DNA of 64,000 bases from Leeuwenhoekiella blandensis MED217. Lineage in GTDB: Bacteria; Bacteroidota; Bacteroidia; Flavobacteriales; Flavobacteriaceae. A model generated the notes under the pieces. That model worked only from the letters and a program-made list of their open reading frames with translations, was not told where the DNA came from and ran no database searches. The DNA lies in the NCBI RefSeq assembly GCF_000152985.1, contig NZ_CH672395.1, positions 4,141,897 to 4,205,896 of the forward strand, in the 5' to 3' direction. The translations under genes were made by a program, and so were the position numbers. Positions 25,113 to 34,441 of the stretch are shown in pieces. Each line of letters begins with the position of its first letter. Position 1 is the first letter of the stretch.

Positions 25113-26990
25113 TTAGCGTCCCATATAAACGAGCATTACCGAAATATCACTCGGAGAAACACCACTTACCCGTGAAGCTTGAGAAATAGTTGTTGGCTGA
25201 ATTTTTGTCAACTTCTCACGTGCTTCATACGAAAGCGATTTTAGTTTAGTATAATCAAAATTGTCTGGAATCTTGATATTTTCTAATCGCTGTAATTTAT
25301 CTGCGTTCGCCTTTTCCTTTTCAATGTAACCCGAATATTTGATTCGGATTTCGGCTTGTTCTAAAACTTCAGTCTCGAGATTGTTTTCAGCAACGTATTC
25401 CTTTACATCTTTAAATGAAAGCATATCCTCTAAAGCTATCTGAGGTCGGCTAAAAATCTTAACCATTTTATCTGATTGCTTCATCGGTGTTGTTCCTTTT
25501 TCAGCTAAAACCGGATTGGCTTCTTCAGGCTGAATACTAGTTGTATTGAAAAATTCAACAAGATTTACCGCTTGTGCTTCTTTCTTCTCAAGAGCTTGCA
25601 TACGCTCTTTACTAGCCAAACCAACCTCAAAAGATCGAGGAGTAAGACGAGCATCGGCATTATCTTGACGTAATAACGTGCGATATTCTGCTCGCGAAGT
25701 AAACATACGATACGGCTCTTTGGTTCCTTTGGTAATCAAATCATCTACCAAAACGCCTATATACGCTTCATCTCTTTTCAGGATGAACGGATCTTTTTCC
25801 TGAACTTTTAAACTCGCATTTAATCCTGCAACCAGACCTTGAGAAGCTGCTTCTTCATAACCCGTGGTTCCGTTAATTTGACCAGCGAAATATAAACCGT
25901 CAACCAATTTAGTTTCTAACGTATGCTTCAACTGCGTTGGTGGGAAGTAATCATATTCGATCGCATAACCTGGTCTAAAGAACTTCACATTTTCAAAACC
26001 TGAAACTTGACGCAATGCCTTAAACTGAACTTCTTCTGGCAAGGAAGTAGAAAAACCATTTACATAATATTCAATAGTATTCCAACCTTCAGGCTCAACG
26101 AACAATTGATGACGATCTTTATCTGCAAAACGATTAATCTTATCTTCTATCGAAGGACAATATCTTGGCCCTGTACTTTGAATTCTACCATTAAACATAG
26201 GCGAACGGTCAAAGCCTTCACGAAGCAAATTATGCACCTCGGGACTCGTATAACTCATTTGACAAGAACGCTGTTTTGTCAATGGCTTTGTTGCATTACT
26301 AAAGCTGAATTTTTGTGGATCTTCATCACCAGGCTGCTCGATCATTTTTGAAAAATCAAGACTTCTACCATCAACACGTGGAGGTGTTCCGGTTTTCATT
26401 CTACCTGAATCAAAACCTAAATCAACTAATTGTTCAGTAATGCCAGTTGCCTTACGCTCCCCTGCTCTACCACCTCCAAATTGTTTCTCACCAATATGAA
26501 TGAGTCCGTTTAAGAAAGTTCCGTTAGTCAGAATTACCGACTTAGATTTGATCTCGATTCCTAAAGAAGTACGCACGCCAGCAACCCGATCACCTTCGAC
26601 TAAAAGACCATTTACCATCTCCTGATAAAAATCAAGATTAGCAGTATTCTCTAACATCAAACGCCATTCTTCAGCAAAACGCATACGGTCACTTTGCACA
26701 CGTGGACTCCACATTGCAGGTCCTTTACTTTTATTAAGCATCTTAAATTGGATCGCAGTTTTATCAGAAACAATTCCGCTATAACCACCTAGTGCATCAA
26801 TCTCGCGTACGATTTGTCCTTTTGCAATTCCTCCCATAGCAGGATTACAAGACATTTGCGCGATGGTTTGCAAATTCATCGTAACCAATAATGTTTTGCT
26901 TCCAGAATTGGCAGCCGCAGCTGCGGCTTCACAACCTGCGTGGCCACCTCCCACAACAATCACATCGTATATATCTTCAAAAAAACTCAT
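25113..26990 (-). CDS. mnmG: tRNA uridine-5-carboxymethylaminomethyl synthesis enzyme MnmG (GidA)
   Basis: This 625-residue FAD-binding protein works with MnmE to modify the wobble uridine of tRNAs. The FAD-binding VVGGGHAGCEAA is at about 12-23. TNGTFLNGLIHIGEKQFGGGR and GERKATGITEQL follow in the middle, and GQINGTTGYEEAASQGLVAG near 370-389; the C-terminal helical domain ends VSGVSPSDISVMLVYMGR. Length is normal. The gene is bracketed by two parS-like sites, one directly before its start codon. In many bacteria mnmG lies next to rsmG-parA-parB at the origin; those partners are absent here. Confidence 0.98.
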   Translation of the reverse strand: MSFFEDIYDVIVVGGGHAGCEAAAAAANSGSKTLLVTMNLQTIAQMSCNPAMGGIAKGQIVREIDALGGYSGIVSDKTAIQFKMLNKSKGPAMWSPRVQSDRMRFAEEWRLMLENTANLDFYQEMVNGLLVEGDRVAGVRTSLGIEIKSKSVILTNGTFLNGLIHIGEKQFGGGRAGERKATGITEQLVDLGFDSGRMKTGTPPRVDGRSLDFSKMIEQPGDEDPQKFSFSNATKPLTKQRSCQMSYTSPEVHNLLREGFDRSPMFNGRIQSTGPRYCPSIEDKINRFADKDRHQLFVEPEGWNTIEYYVNGFSTSLPEEVQFKALRQVSGFENVKFFRPGYAIEYDYFPPTQLKHTLETKLVDGLYFAGQINGTTGYEEAASQGLVAGLNASLKVQEKDPFILKRDEAYIGVLVDDLITKGTKEPYRMFTSRAEYRTLLRQDNADARLTPRSFEVGLASKERMQALEKKEAQAVNLVEFFNTTSIQPEEANPVLAEKGTTPMKQSDKMVKIFSRPQIALEDMLSFKDVKEYVAENNLETEVLEQAEIRIKYSGYIEKEKANADKLQRLENIKIPDNFDYTKLKSLSYEAREKLTKIQPTTISQASRVSGVSPSDISVMLVYMGR

Positions 26991-27006
26991 TGTTCCACGT
27001 GAAACA
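26991..27006. promoter_or_regulatory. parS site directly upstream of mnmG
   Basis: TGTTCCACGTGAAACA matches the ParB target consensus TGTTNCACGTGAAACA at every position. It abuts the mnmG start codon at 26990, so it occupies the ribosome-binding region of the mnmG messenger. Together with the site at 25091 it flanks mnmG in opposite orientation. Confidence 0.8.
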
Positions 27007-27035
27007 TTTAATTATACTTCCTTAAAAAATGGGCG

Positions 27036-27043
27036 CAAAGATA
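27036..27043 (-). promoter_or_regulatory. -7 element for mnmG
   Basis: Reverse-strand TATCTTTG matches TAnnTTTG, 46 bases before the mnmG start. Transcription would begin near 27030, leaving a 5' leader of about 40 bases that ends in the parS site. Confidence 0.4.
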
Positions 27044-27069
27044 CTGAAAATTAAAGGGAAGACCATAGC

Positions 27070-27483
27070 CTATACAGCCCATAGTGCTAGATACTCATCT
27101 TCCTTCTTGCGCATATTGGATTTCTCATCATCGGTCTTATCACCGTAACCGCACATATGCAACAAACCGTGTATGATTACACGGCGCAATTCTGTGTCAA
27201 AATCTACATTAAAATCCTTTGCGTTATCAGCAACACGATCGGTACTAATGTAGATCTCGCCATTTAAAATAGTACCTTCGGTATAATCAAAAGTGACTAT
27301 ATCTGTTAGCGTATCGTGGTCTAAAAATTGCTGATTTATTTCTAAAAGAAAATCATCTGAACAAAAAACATAACCCAAACTATCTATTCCATAAGACTCT
27401 TTAAGCGCTGCTGCTTTTAGCCAACTTTCAACACGTTCAGACTGTTCTAAAACAAAATCATTTTGACTACTAAATTCAATCAT
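27070..27483 (-). CDS. ybeY: rRNA maturation endoribonuclease YbeY
   Basis: The 137-residue UPF0054-family metalloprotein acts in 16S rRNA 3'-end maturation and ribosome quality control. The core EINQQFLDHDTLTDIVTFDY (about 49-68) and the metal motif HGLLHMCGYGDK (105-116) are clear. In the classical H-x3-H-x5-H motif the third position here is Asp115 instead of His, a variation I recall from other Bacteroidota. The start overlaps the end of the large DUF4175 gene by 8 bases. Confidence 0.95.
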   Translation of the reverse strand: MIEFSSQNDFVLEQSERVESWLKAAALKESYGIDSLGYVFCSDDFLLEINQQFLDHDTLTDIVTFDYTEGTILNGEIYISTDRVADNAKDFNVDFDTELRRVIIHGLLHMCGYGDKTDDEKSNMRKKEDEYLALWAV

Positions 27484-30400
27484 TATCCTTCTTGAAGTAT
27501 CGTTTAACTTTTAGTTTATAATTATCCTGTAAAGGCAATTTGTCTCTATTCAAAATCTCTTTGGAATTAAAATAGCGCTTCGCTTCAGGAATGGCATTTG
27601 ACGTTGTATTATTGTATACCTTACTAGTACTTTCAGATTCCCTTTGATTGTTTTGATCCTTCTCCTGCTCCGCTTCTTCCATCTTTAAAAACTGCTGAAT
27701 TACTTCATTCATCTTACGCTTAGCCACATCGGAATCGCCACTCAACAAATCATCTTCAATCGACTCTAAATATTGTAATACTCGTTGGGTTTCTTCGTCC
27801 ATCCCAGTTTGCTGAAGCATATCTTCTAACTGATTTCTTATAGCTTCTTGCTGTTTATAAATCTCATATTGTCTGGCTAATTCAGACTCAGATGAACCGC
27901 CTTCATTTTGTCCTTGTCCTTGATTTTCATCTCCAGATTCACCACCAGCTCCTTCACCTTCTTTACCCTCTTTTCCATCTTCCCCTTGATTCCCACTTTC
28001 ACCGGTTTGACCCTCCTTTTCTCCTTGACCCAATTTTTCTTGAAGTTGTTTCTGCGACATAATGATATCAGATAGTTGTTTTCCGCTACCTTTTCCTCCA
28101 CTAGGGAACGGCATAGGTGCACCAGAGCTACCAGAACCCATTGCAAAAGATAATTCTGCTTGCATATTATCTAGAATATCTGAAAGCATATCTGCTAAAG
28201 TATTTGCTCCAGCAAAAACATATTGTTCACTAGCTACCCCTTTTACAATATCATTGTCTGCTAGACGCTCCAAACTTTGATCAAGATTGTAGGTAATCTC
28301 TGTTAATTGCTCATTTATGTCCTCTTGAATGCTAGGATTGCGTAATGACAATACAAACAAACTATCATCAATGTGTTCAAAATTCTCTCTCAATTGATTC
28401 TGTTTGACCAAATATTTAGAGAATGAAGGATTGCCATTATCAATATTTGAGAACTTATCTTTTAAATCCTCCTGATCAAAAGAAAAAATAACCAAATTAT
28501 CTAAAATCTGTCTCAACATTTCGACATCCTCTTGTAATTGCTCAACATCACCTCCACCGCCAGAAGCCATTTGCTGCATCAACTTTTGACCCATTTTCTG
28601 CATCTTCTTCCCTGCGTTCTTTTGACTGGATTTTGCATCCTCTTGAGACTTTGAATCTTCAGGATTCTCTAAATTTTTCACGGCCTTTTCTTGCGCTTGC
28701 TGAATCTCTTCTTCTAATTTTTGATCTTCGGGAATATCTATGGGTTTACTTAATTCTTGATTCTCTTGTTTCAAATCAGCAAGTTCCCTCTTCAAGCTTT
28801 CAAAAGATTCATAAAGTTCTTTCTGTTTATCTAATTGTGGATTATCACTACTTCCTTCTTTCTCTTGCTCACTCCCTAATTTATTTAACGAACGCCCTAT
28901 TCGTTCACCTTTAGTCTGTACAAAAAAGCGCTTGGTAAGTTCGAGTAATTGATTCATAGATCGACTCGAATTCTTAGAATTCTTAGCCATCTCATCAAGC
29001 TTATCTTTGAGTTCATCTTCCTCCATCAAATTCTGAAGTTTAGATAACTCATCTACAAGTTTTTCTTGCTCTTTAAGTTGCTCCTCGTTCTTTTCTAAAC
29101 GCTCTTTTAAAGCCTTACTTTTTTCTGAGGGTGACTCTGAAAGTTCGTCTAAAGCATTCAAGCTTTTTTTCAACTTTTCAGCATAAGATTGCATCATTTC
29201 CTCTTGTGCCTTTTGTCTACTTAAAAATGATTTTATTTTGCGCTTATCATTAAAATCTAAATTTTCCTTCTCCTTCTGAAGGTTCTGTAATTCTTTTAAA
29301 TCACGTTCTTGATCCTGCATACGTTCAACAGATTTATCAAGACCATCTAAAGATGTTTTTTGCAATTCGAGTTGTTTATCAACGGCGGCTTCCTTTGTCA
29401 AAGATTGAAAGGAAAACGTCTCAGAACGCGTGCTTTTAAAACCATGCAATGCGTCATTATCCCGTACTTCAAAATAATAAGTGTAAGAAACCCCACGAGT
29501 CAATTGCAAATCACCCGGAAAGGCAAAATAAAATTGATCAACCGTGGTCTTTTTGACCGGAATATTAATTGTAAAACTATTATCTATCTGATTTTCATTA
29601 TAATAAACCAATTTAACATCGCGTAATCCATAATCGTCTGCTACATTTCCTCTAAAATAAGTTTCATCATCACCAAGTGTATCCTTTCTTACTTCAAGAT
29701 CTAGTTCAGGATACCCGTCACGTATGACCTCTATTTGATAATTTAATTGCTCATAACGCTCTAAACCATCGTTACTCGCAGCAATGCTATAATCCACAGA
29801 ACGGAATAACTGACTGTCAAAAGTAAATTCATTTATGTCCTGTTTAAAAACATACGCCGAATCTGCAATCCATTCTACCTTATCGGTGTTTCGGGTATCT
29901 AACATCCATTGCACTTGGGTCCCTTCAGGAATGGTGATATTCCCTGTATTTTCAACCAACTCATCGGCTCTATTCAAATATTTAGGAAAATCCAATTTCA
30001 CGCTCAAGGTTGAAATCGCTGGGGTATTCACTAATGTATAGCGGTAATTCCTTGAACTGAATCCATTCCCTTCAAAATAAAAATCAAGATCTTCAGAAGC
30101 TTGCGCTACGATATACTCAAAGATCCCAGTGCCTTTTTTCTGCATAAAATAAGACACTCCATTAAGCTCGATCATTACCTCTTCTGGTAACTTATCGCCT
30201 TCCACCTCTACCTGAATATCTACAGGCTGACCTTCAATAACTTTTTGTCCGGGATCTTTCAAATGAAAAGAAAACGGTGCCGGTGGTGAATAATGGGTTT
30301 TATAATCCAGCACTCTGTTTGCACTCTCACTAAAAAGAGAAACTCCGCTGCTTAAACTGATTCCCACAAAAATGAGTACCGGAATAAGCGCGTATTTCAA

Positions 30401-30847
30401 GTATTTTAAATTCTTTTTGTAATCAATGGCCAACGTAAACGGAATTGGCTCGAGCTCTTTACTTTTTTGTAAAACACTCGCCCTAGCCAAATCTGAAGTT
30501 TGAGCGGTCGCTTGTAATTGTAACGTATTTAATAATTTATCTTTTACTTCGGGAAAATGATTTCCAATCAATTTTGAAGCTTCACTGTAGTCGATTCCCT
30601 TAGATAATTTAAACAAACGCAAAATCGGGATCCCAATAAACCGAATCAACAAAAGCGCTTCTATCCCTCCAAAGGACCAAAAAAGAATTCCCCTACCCCA
30701 AGTGTTGAGCCAAAAGAAATATTCGATACCCAAAACCAACAGTACATAGGCCAGGCCAATCGCGATAAAAAATAGCAATCCTCTAAGGAGTTCATCCTTG
30801 TAATATTTTCGAATAAAACGCTCTAATTTGGCCTCTAATTGGTGCAA
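27476..30847 (-). CDS. DUF4175 family giant membrane-anchored coiled-coil protein
   Basis: This is the largest protein in the window, 1123 residues. Two N-terminal membrane spans lie at about 22-45 and 53-75 and a third at about 148-168. A region of beta-sandwich-like repeats with ProLys-rich turns follows (about 180-490). Then comes a very long charged coiled coil (about 500-770) and a Gly/Glu/Gln-rich low-complexity segment (about 930-1000) before a helical end. This layout matches the Bacteroidota DUF4175 family. Function is unknown; the long helical rods suggest an envelope structural or scaffolding role. It is cotranscribed with ybeY. Confidence 0.85.
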   Translation of the reverse strand: MHQLEAKLERFIRKYYKDELLRGLLFFIAIGLAYVLLVLGIEYFFWLNTWGRGILFWSFGGIEALLLIRFIGIPILRLFKLSKGIDYSEASKLIGNHFPEVKDKLLNTLQLQATAQTSDLARASVLQKSKELEPIPFTLAIDYKKNLKYLKYALIPVLIFVGISLSSGVSLFSESANRVLDYKTHYSPPAPFSFHLKDPGQKVIEGQPVDIQVEVEGDKLPEEVMIELNGVSYFMQKKGTGIFEYIVAQASEDLDFYFEGNGFSSRNYRYTLVNTPAISTLSVKLDFPKYLNRADELVENTGNITIPEGTQVQWMLDTRNTDKVEWIADSAYVFKQDINEFTFDSQLFRSVDYSIAASNDGLERYEQLNYQIEVIRDGYPELDLEVRKDTLGDDETYFRGNVADDYGLRDVKLVYYNENQIDNSFTINIPVKKTTVDQFYFAFPGDLQLTRGVSYTYYFEVRDNDALHGFKSTRSETFSFQSLTKEAAVDKQLELQKTSLDGLDKSVERMQDQERDLKELQNLQKEKENLDFNDKRKIKSFLSRQKAQEEMMQSYAEKLKKSLNALDELSESPSEKSKALKERLEKNEEQLKEQEKLVDELSKLQNLMEEDELKDKLDEMAKNSKNSSRSMNQLLELTKRFFVQTKGERIGRSLNKLGSEQEKEGSSDNPQLDKQKELYESFESLKRELADLKQENQELSKPIDIPEDQKLEEEIQQAQEKAVKNLENPEDSKSQEDAKSSQKNAGKKMQKMGQKLMQQMASGGGGDVEQLQEDVEMLRQILDNLVIFSFDQEDLKDKFSNIDNGNPSFSKYLVKQNQLRENFEHIDDSLFVLSLRNPSIQEDINEQLTEITYNLDQSLERLADNDIVKGVASEQYVFAGANTLADMLSDILDNMQAELSFAMGSGSSGAPMPFPSGGKGSGKQLSDIIMSQKQLQEKLGQGEKEGQTGESGNQGEDGKEGKEGEGAGGESGDENQGQGQNEGGSSESELARQYEIYKQQEAIRNQLEDMLQQTGMDEETQRVLQYLESIEDDLLSGDSDVAKRKMNEVIQQFLKMEEAEQEKDQNNQRESESTSKVYNNTTSNAIPEAKRYFNSKEILNRDKLPLQDNYKLKVKRYFKKDND

Positions 30848-31030
30848 AATGGCTCTGATTTAATCTATTTATATTTCAATAACTAAAACTACGATAATAT
30901 ATTATAGCCGCTACGCATGAAATACACAAGCCTGTAAACCTAAAAATCCTTGATTTTAAGCTTATTAAAATTATATCCTTAAGAATACGTAACAGTGAAC
31001 TTGTGATGTGCGACACTTGCTGATATTAAG

Positions 31031-31038
31031 TACCTTTG
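31031..31038 (+). promoter_or_regulatory. -7 element for gltX
   Basis: TACCTTTG matches TAnnTTTG and places transcription start near 31044, about 12 bases before the gltX ATG. TTG words upstream lie at 31001 and 31017; neither is at the ideal distance. Confidence 0.45.
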
Positions 31039-31055
31039 CATCCTAAAATTTCTAT

Positions 31056-32570
31056 ATGCATCAAAATGTACGTGTGCGTTTTGCACCAAGCCCTACCGGA
31101 CCTTTACACATAGGTGGTGTAAGAACAGCATTATATAACTATTTATTTGCCAAAAAAAATAACGGAACCTTTGTTCTTAGAATTGAAGACACCGATCAAA
31201 ACCGATACGTTGAAGGCGCAGAAAACTATATTGTTGAAGCGCTAAACTGGTGCGGAATTCCTTATGATGAAGGACCAGGAAAAGAAGGTGGTTTTGGTCC
31301 TTATCGCCAAAGTGAGCGCAAGGATAAATACTTTGCTTTTGCTGAAAAACTCATCGCATCAGGAGATGCTTACTATGCATTTGATACTGCTGAAGCTCTT
31401 GATGCACATCGCAAAGATCACGAAGAACAAGGCAAAACCTTCATCTACAATTGGCACAACCGTGAGCAATTAGATAATTCTCTGAACCTGTCTCCTGAGG
31501 AAACTCAAAAAAGAATTGAAGCCGGAGAAGATTATGTGATTCGGTTTAAATCACCGCAAAGCGAAATCCTGGAACTCGAAGACTTGATTCGTGGTTCGGT
31601 TGAAGTGGATACGAGCTTACTTGACGATAAAGTTTTATTTAAAGCAGATGGTATGCCAACGTATCATTTGGCCAACATAGTTGATGATCACCTTATGGAA
31701 ATCACACACGTAATTCGTGGCGAAGAATGGCTTCCATCTCTTGCTTTACACGTTATGCTTTATCGCGCTTTTGGTTGGGAAACTCCACAGTTTGCGCATT
31801 TACCTTTGATTATGAAACCCGTAGGTAAAGGAAAATTGAGCAAACGTGATGGTGATAAAATGGGATTCCCTGTTTTTCCTCTTGAATGGAAAGATCCTAA
31901 ATCTGGAGACCTATCAGCCGGATATCGTGAAGATGGCTATTTGCCGGAAGCGGTAGTAAATATGCTTGCCTTTTTAGGATGGAATCCAGGTACCGAAAAA
32001 GAAATTTATGCTTTAGAAGAACTCATTCAGGATTTTGAACTGAGCCGCGTACATAAATCTGGAGCCAAATTTGATCCTGAAAAAACAAAGTGGTTTCAAC
32101 AACAGCATTTGCACAATGCTACTGATGAATCATTAGTTTCAGGTTTTCAAGCCATTTTAAAAGAAAAACGTTTTGACGTTGACGATGCGTATGTAAAGCA
32201 GGTAATTCATCTGGTTAAAGAACGTGCTGTTTTTATTGCAGACCTTTGGGAACAAGGTAATTTCTTTTTTGAAAGACCAACTTCTTATGATGAAAAAGCA
32301 GCCAAAAAAGCTTGGAAAGAAGATACCGGCACGATTATGACCTCCTTGTCAAAAATCATTTCAGAAACTGAAGATTTTACTGCTCAAAACCTTTCTGCTA
32401 ATGTAAAAGGCTGGATTCAAAATGAAGGTCTAGGTTTTGGTAAAGTAATGCAACCTCTACGTTTAAGTCTTGTAGGTTCTATGTCTGGACCCGATGTGTT
32501 TGACATTGCTGCGACCATTGGTAAAGCAAAAACTTTAGAACGCATTCGCTTTGCGATAGAAACGCTATAG
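31056..32570 (+). CDS. gltX: Glutamyl-tRNA synthetase
   Basis: The 504-residue class I synthetase charges tRNA-Glu. It shows RFAPSPTGPLHIGGVRTAL with the HIGH-type HIGG at 18-21, the KMSKS-type KLSKR at 260-264, and the anticodon-binding C-terminal domain. It is discriminated from GlnRS by its length and by the separate glnS gene at 35613. The gene is monocistronic, and its last codons overlap the convergent outer-membrane-protein gene by 6 bases. Confidence 0.98.
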   Translation: MHQNVRVRFAPSPTGPLHIGGVRTALYNYLFAKKNNGTFVLRIEDTDQNRYVEGAENYIVEALNWCGIPYDEGPGKEGGFGPYRQSERKDKYFAFAEKLIASGDAYYAFDTAEALDAHRKDHEEQGKTFIYNWHNREQLDNSLNLSPEETQKRIEAGEDYVIRFKSPQSEILELEDLIRGSVEVDTSLLDDKVLFKADGMPTYHLANIVDDHLMEITHVIRGEEWLPSLALHVMLYRAFGWETPQFAHLPLIMKPVGKGKLSKRDGDKMGFPVFPLEWKDPKSGDLSAGYREDGYLPEAVVNMLAFLGWNPGTEKEIYALEELIQDFELSRVHKSGAKFDPEKTKWFQQQHLHNATDESLVSGFQAILKEKRFDVDDAYVKQVIHLVKERAVFIADLWEQGNFFFERPTSYDEKAAKKAWKEDTGTIMTSLSKIISETEDFTAQNLSANVKGWIQNEGLGFGKVMQPLRLSLVGSMSGPDVFDIAATIGKAKTLERIRFAIETL

Positions 32571-33227
32571 ATATAACACGATTCCTGCAGTAATAAGTCC
32601 TAGATTTCCTTCAAAGTTTGTTGCTGCAGGATCTTTTAATTCTAATCCCTCATCATTCAGCTTGTTCAAAGCATTGGTAAAACCGTATTGGTAATTTGCA
32701 GTCAAACGCACATGTGTAAAACCTGCGCTCAAGCCTACGGTTACTAACCCATTTACACGAGACCACTCCTGTATGTCTTCAGCTGTTAGACTTGTATAAT
32801 TTTGAAGTACAAAATCACTTTGATTTACATCATCTAATTCCATTTTACCATTAACCTGAACTATTGGTCCTACTTCTAGACTTAAATGATCTCCTGCGAT
32901 CAAATAGCTCAGCAAAAGTTTAACCTGTGCCCCACTCCAAGTATATTCAACTTTTTCAACAGTTGAAGCTTCTCCTCTGGCATTCATACTTATAGAAGTT
33001 TGCATAAAATCTACTCCAAAAATCAAATCGAAGTTGTTATAAAATGCAGATCGTTTAGATAAGCCTACTAAAAAACCGGCTTCCTGATTGGTCTCAAAAT
33101 TTGAAGAATTAAGGTCGAGCAGTGCATATTGACCCTGAACGCCTATTCTATTAGAATCATATTTGTGACGTTGTGCGTGAATTGAAAACGTACTTAGAAT
33201 TAGAAGAAAAAAGAAAAAAGGCCTCAA
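32565..33227 (-). CDS. Outer-membrane beta-barrel protein (PorT-like fold)
   Basis: The 220-residue protein has a signal peptide (MRPFFFFLLILSTFSIHAQ, cleavage near residue 19). Alternating amphipathic strands follow and the protein ends in LITAGIVLYL, with the hydrophobic C-terminal strand typical of outer-membrane barrels. Size and pattern suggest an eight-stranded barrel like OmpA/PorT-type proteins. No catalytic motif is seen and the substrate or partner is unknown. The gene is convergent with gltX (6-base overlap) and abuts the SPFH gene region, with the two starts divergent. Confidence 0.75.
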   Translation of the reverse strand: MRPFFFFLLILSTFSIHAQRHKYDSNRIGVQGQYALLDLNSSNFETNQEAGFLVGLSKRSAFYNNFDLIFGVDFMQTSISMNARGEASTVEKVEYTWSGAQVKLLLSYLIAGDHLSLEVGPIVQVNGKMELDDVNQSDFVLQNYTSLTAEDIQEWSRVNGLVTVGLSAGFTHVRLTANYQYGFTNALNKLNDEGLELKDPAATNFEGNLGLITAGIVLYL

Positions 33228-33314
33228 GTGTTACGAATTTTTAAAATGGGCGACAAATGTATTGTATTTTTAGTAAGAATATACTTGCCTTTTTTAATAA
33301 TTAAAACTTATAAT

Positions 33315-34316
33315 ATGAGCTATTTTGTGCCTATTTTTCTGTTTTTAGGGATAATTGTCTTGATTTCAGCAGTTTTCATTGTCAAACAACAAACGGCTGC
33401 AATTATCGAACGCTTCGGAAAATTTACCAGTGTTAGAAATTCTGGAATTCAGCTTAAAATCCCTTTGATCGATAAAGTTGCCGGTCGTGTGAACTTGCGT
33501 ATTCAGCAATTGGATGTGATCGTTGAAACTAAAACTAAAGATGATGTTTTTGTTCGATTAAAAATTTCGGTACAGTTTCAAGTTGTAAAATCAAACGTTT
33601 ATGACGCCTTCTATAAACTTGAAGATCCTCAAAATCAAATCACTTCTTATGTATTTGATGTTGTTCGATCTGAAGTTCCAAAAATGAAATTGGATGATGT
33701 TTTTGAGCGCAAAGACGATATTGCGATCGCGGTAAAAAGCGAACTGAATCAATCGATGACCGATTACGGTTATGACATCATCAAAACTCTGGTTACCGAT
33801 ATTGATCCTGATCAACAAGTGAAAATCGCAATGAACCGCATTAACGCTTCAGAACGAGAAAAAGTTGCTGCAGAATATGAAGCCGAAGCAGAACGTATTA
33901 AAATAGTCGCTAAGGCGCGCGCAGAGGCCGAAAGTAAGCGTTTACAAGGTCAAGGTATAGCAGACCAGCGTAGAGAGATTGCACGCGGTCTAGAGGAGTC
34001 TGTAGAGGTTTTAAACAATGTAGGAATCAATTCTCAAGAAGCTTCTGCATTAATTGTAGTTACACAGCATTATGATACCTTACAATCAATAGGTGAAGAA
34101 ACTAACAGTAATTTGATCTTACTGCCTAATTCTCCACAAGCGGGTAGCGATATGCTTAACAATATGATCGCGAGTTTTGTCGCTTCAAACCAAATTGGTG
34201 AAGAGATGAAAAAGCGTAACGAGCAATTGGGTTTAAAAACACCAAAAAAGAAAGATAAACCGAAACCAGAATCTGGCTATGATGATGATTTTGATGACGA
34301 TCTTTCTTCGTTATAA
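33315..34316 (+). CDS. SPFH/band-7 domain membrane protein
   Basis: I start at the ATG at 33315, giving 333 residues; the 29-residue upstream extension is not family-like. One N-terminal membrane span (VPIFLFLGIIVLISAVFIV) is followed by an SPFH domain: QTAAIIERFGKFTSVRNSGI and KDDVFVRLKISVQFQV. A long charged coiled coil with EREKVAAEYEAEAERIKIVAKARAEAES-type sequence comes next, and the C-terminal tail is acidic and Lys-rich. Such proteins form large membrane-associated oligomers that organise membrane microdomains or quality-control proteases. No NfeD partner gene adjoins. Confidence 0.92.
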   Translation: MSYFVPIFLFLGIIVLISAVFIVKQQTAAIIERFGKFTSVRNSGIQLKIPLIDKVAGRVNLRIQQLDVIVETKTKDDVFVRLKISVQFQVVKSNVYDAFYKLEDPQNQITSYVFDVVRSEVPKMKLDDVFERKDDIAIAVKSELNQSMTDYGYDIIKTLVTDIDPDQQVKIAMNRINASEREKVAAEYEAEAERIKIVAKARAEAESKRLQGQGIADQRREIARGLEESVEVLNNVGINSQEASALIVVTQHYDTLQSIGEETNSNLILLPNSPQAGSDMLNNMIASFVASNQIGEEMKKRNEQLGLKTPKKKDKPKPESGYDDDFDDDLSSL

Positions 34317-34386
34317 TTTGGGATCGTTTTTAAATTAACTTTTTCAAGTAAAGCCTTCAGAGTATTAAATACTTTGATGTAGCAAA

Positions 34387-34418
34387 TAAAAAAACCGGAG
34401 TATAAACTCCGGTTTTTT
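34387..34418. terminator. Bidirectional intrinsic terminator
   Basis: Arms AAACCGGAG (34392-34400) and CTCCGGTTT (34407-34415) with a TATAAA loop are preceded by an A-run and followed by a T-run. It separates the SPFH gene from the convergent DUF6327 gene. Confidence 0.85.
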
Positions 34419-34441
34419 TATTTTTCTATTTCAATAGCAAT

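Noticed and set aside
27931-28140. Tandem repeat or CRISPR-like region in the DUF4175 gene
   Set aside because: The Gly/Glu/Gln-rich stretch is low-complexity coding sequence without regular direct repeats or spacers.
33228-33314. Twenty-nine-residue extension of the SPFH protein
   Set aside because: It overlaps the start region of the divergent outer-membrane-protein gene and does not resemble an SPFH N-terminus; the ATG at 33315 does.
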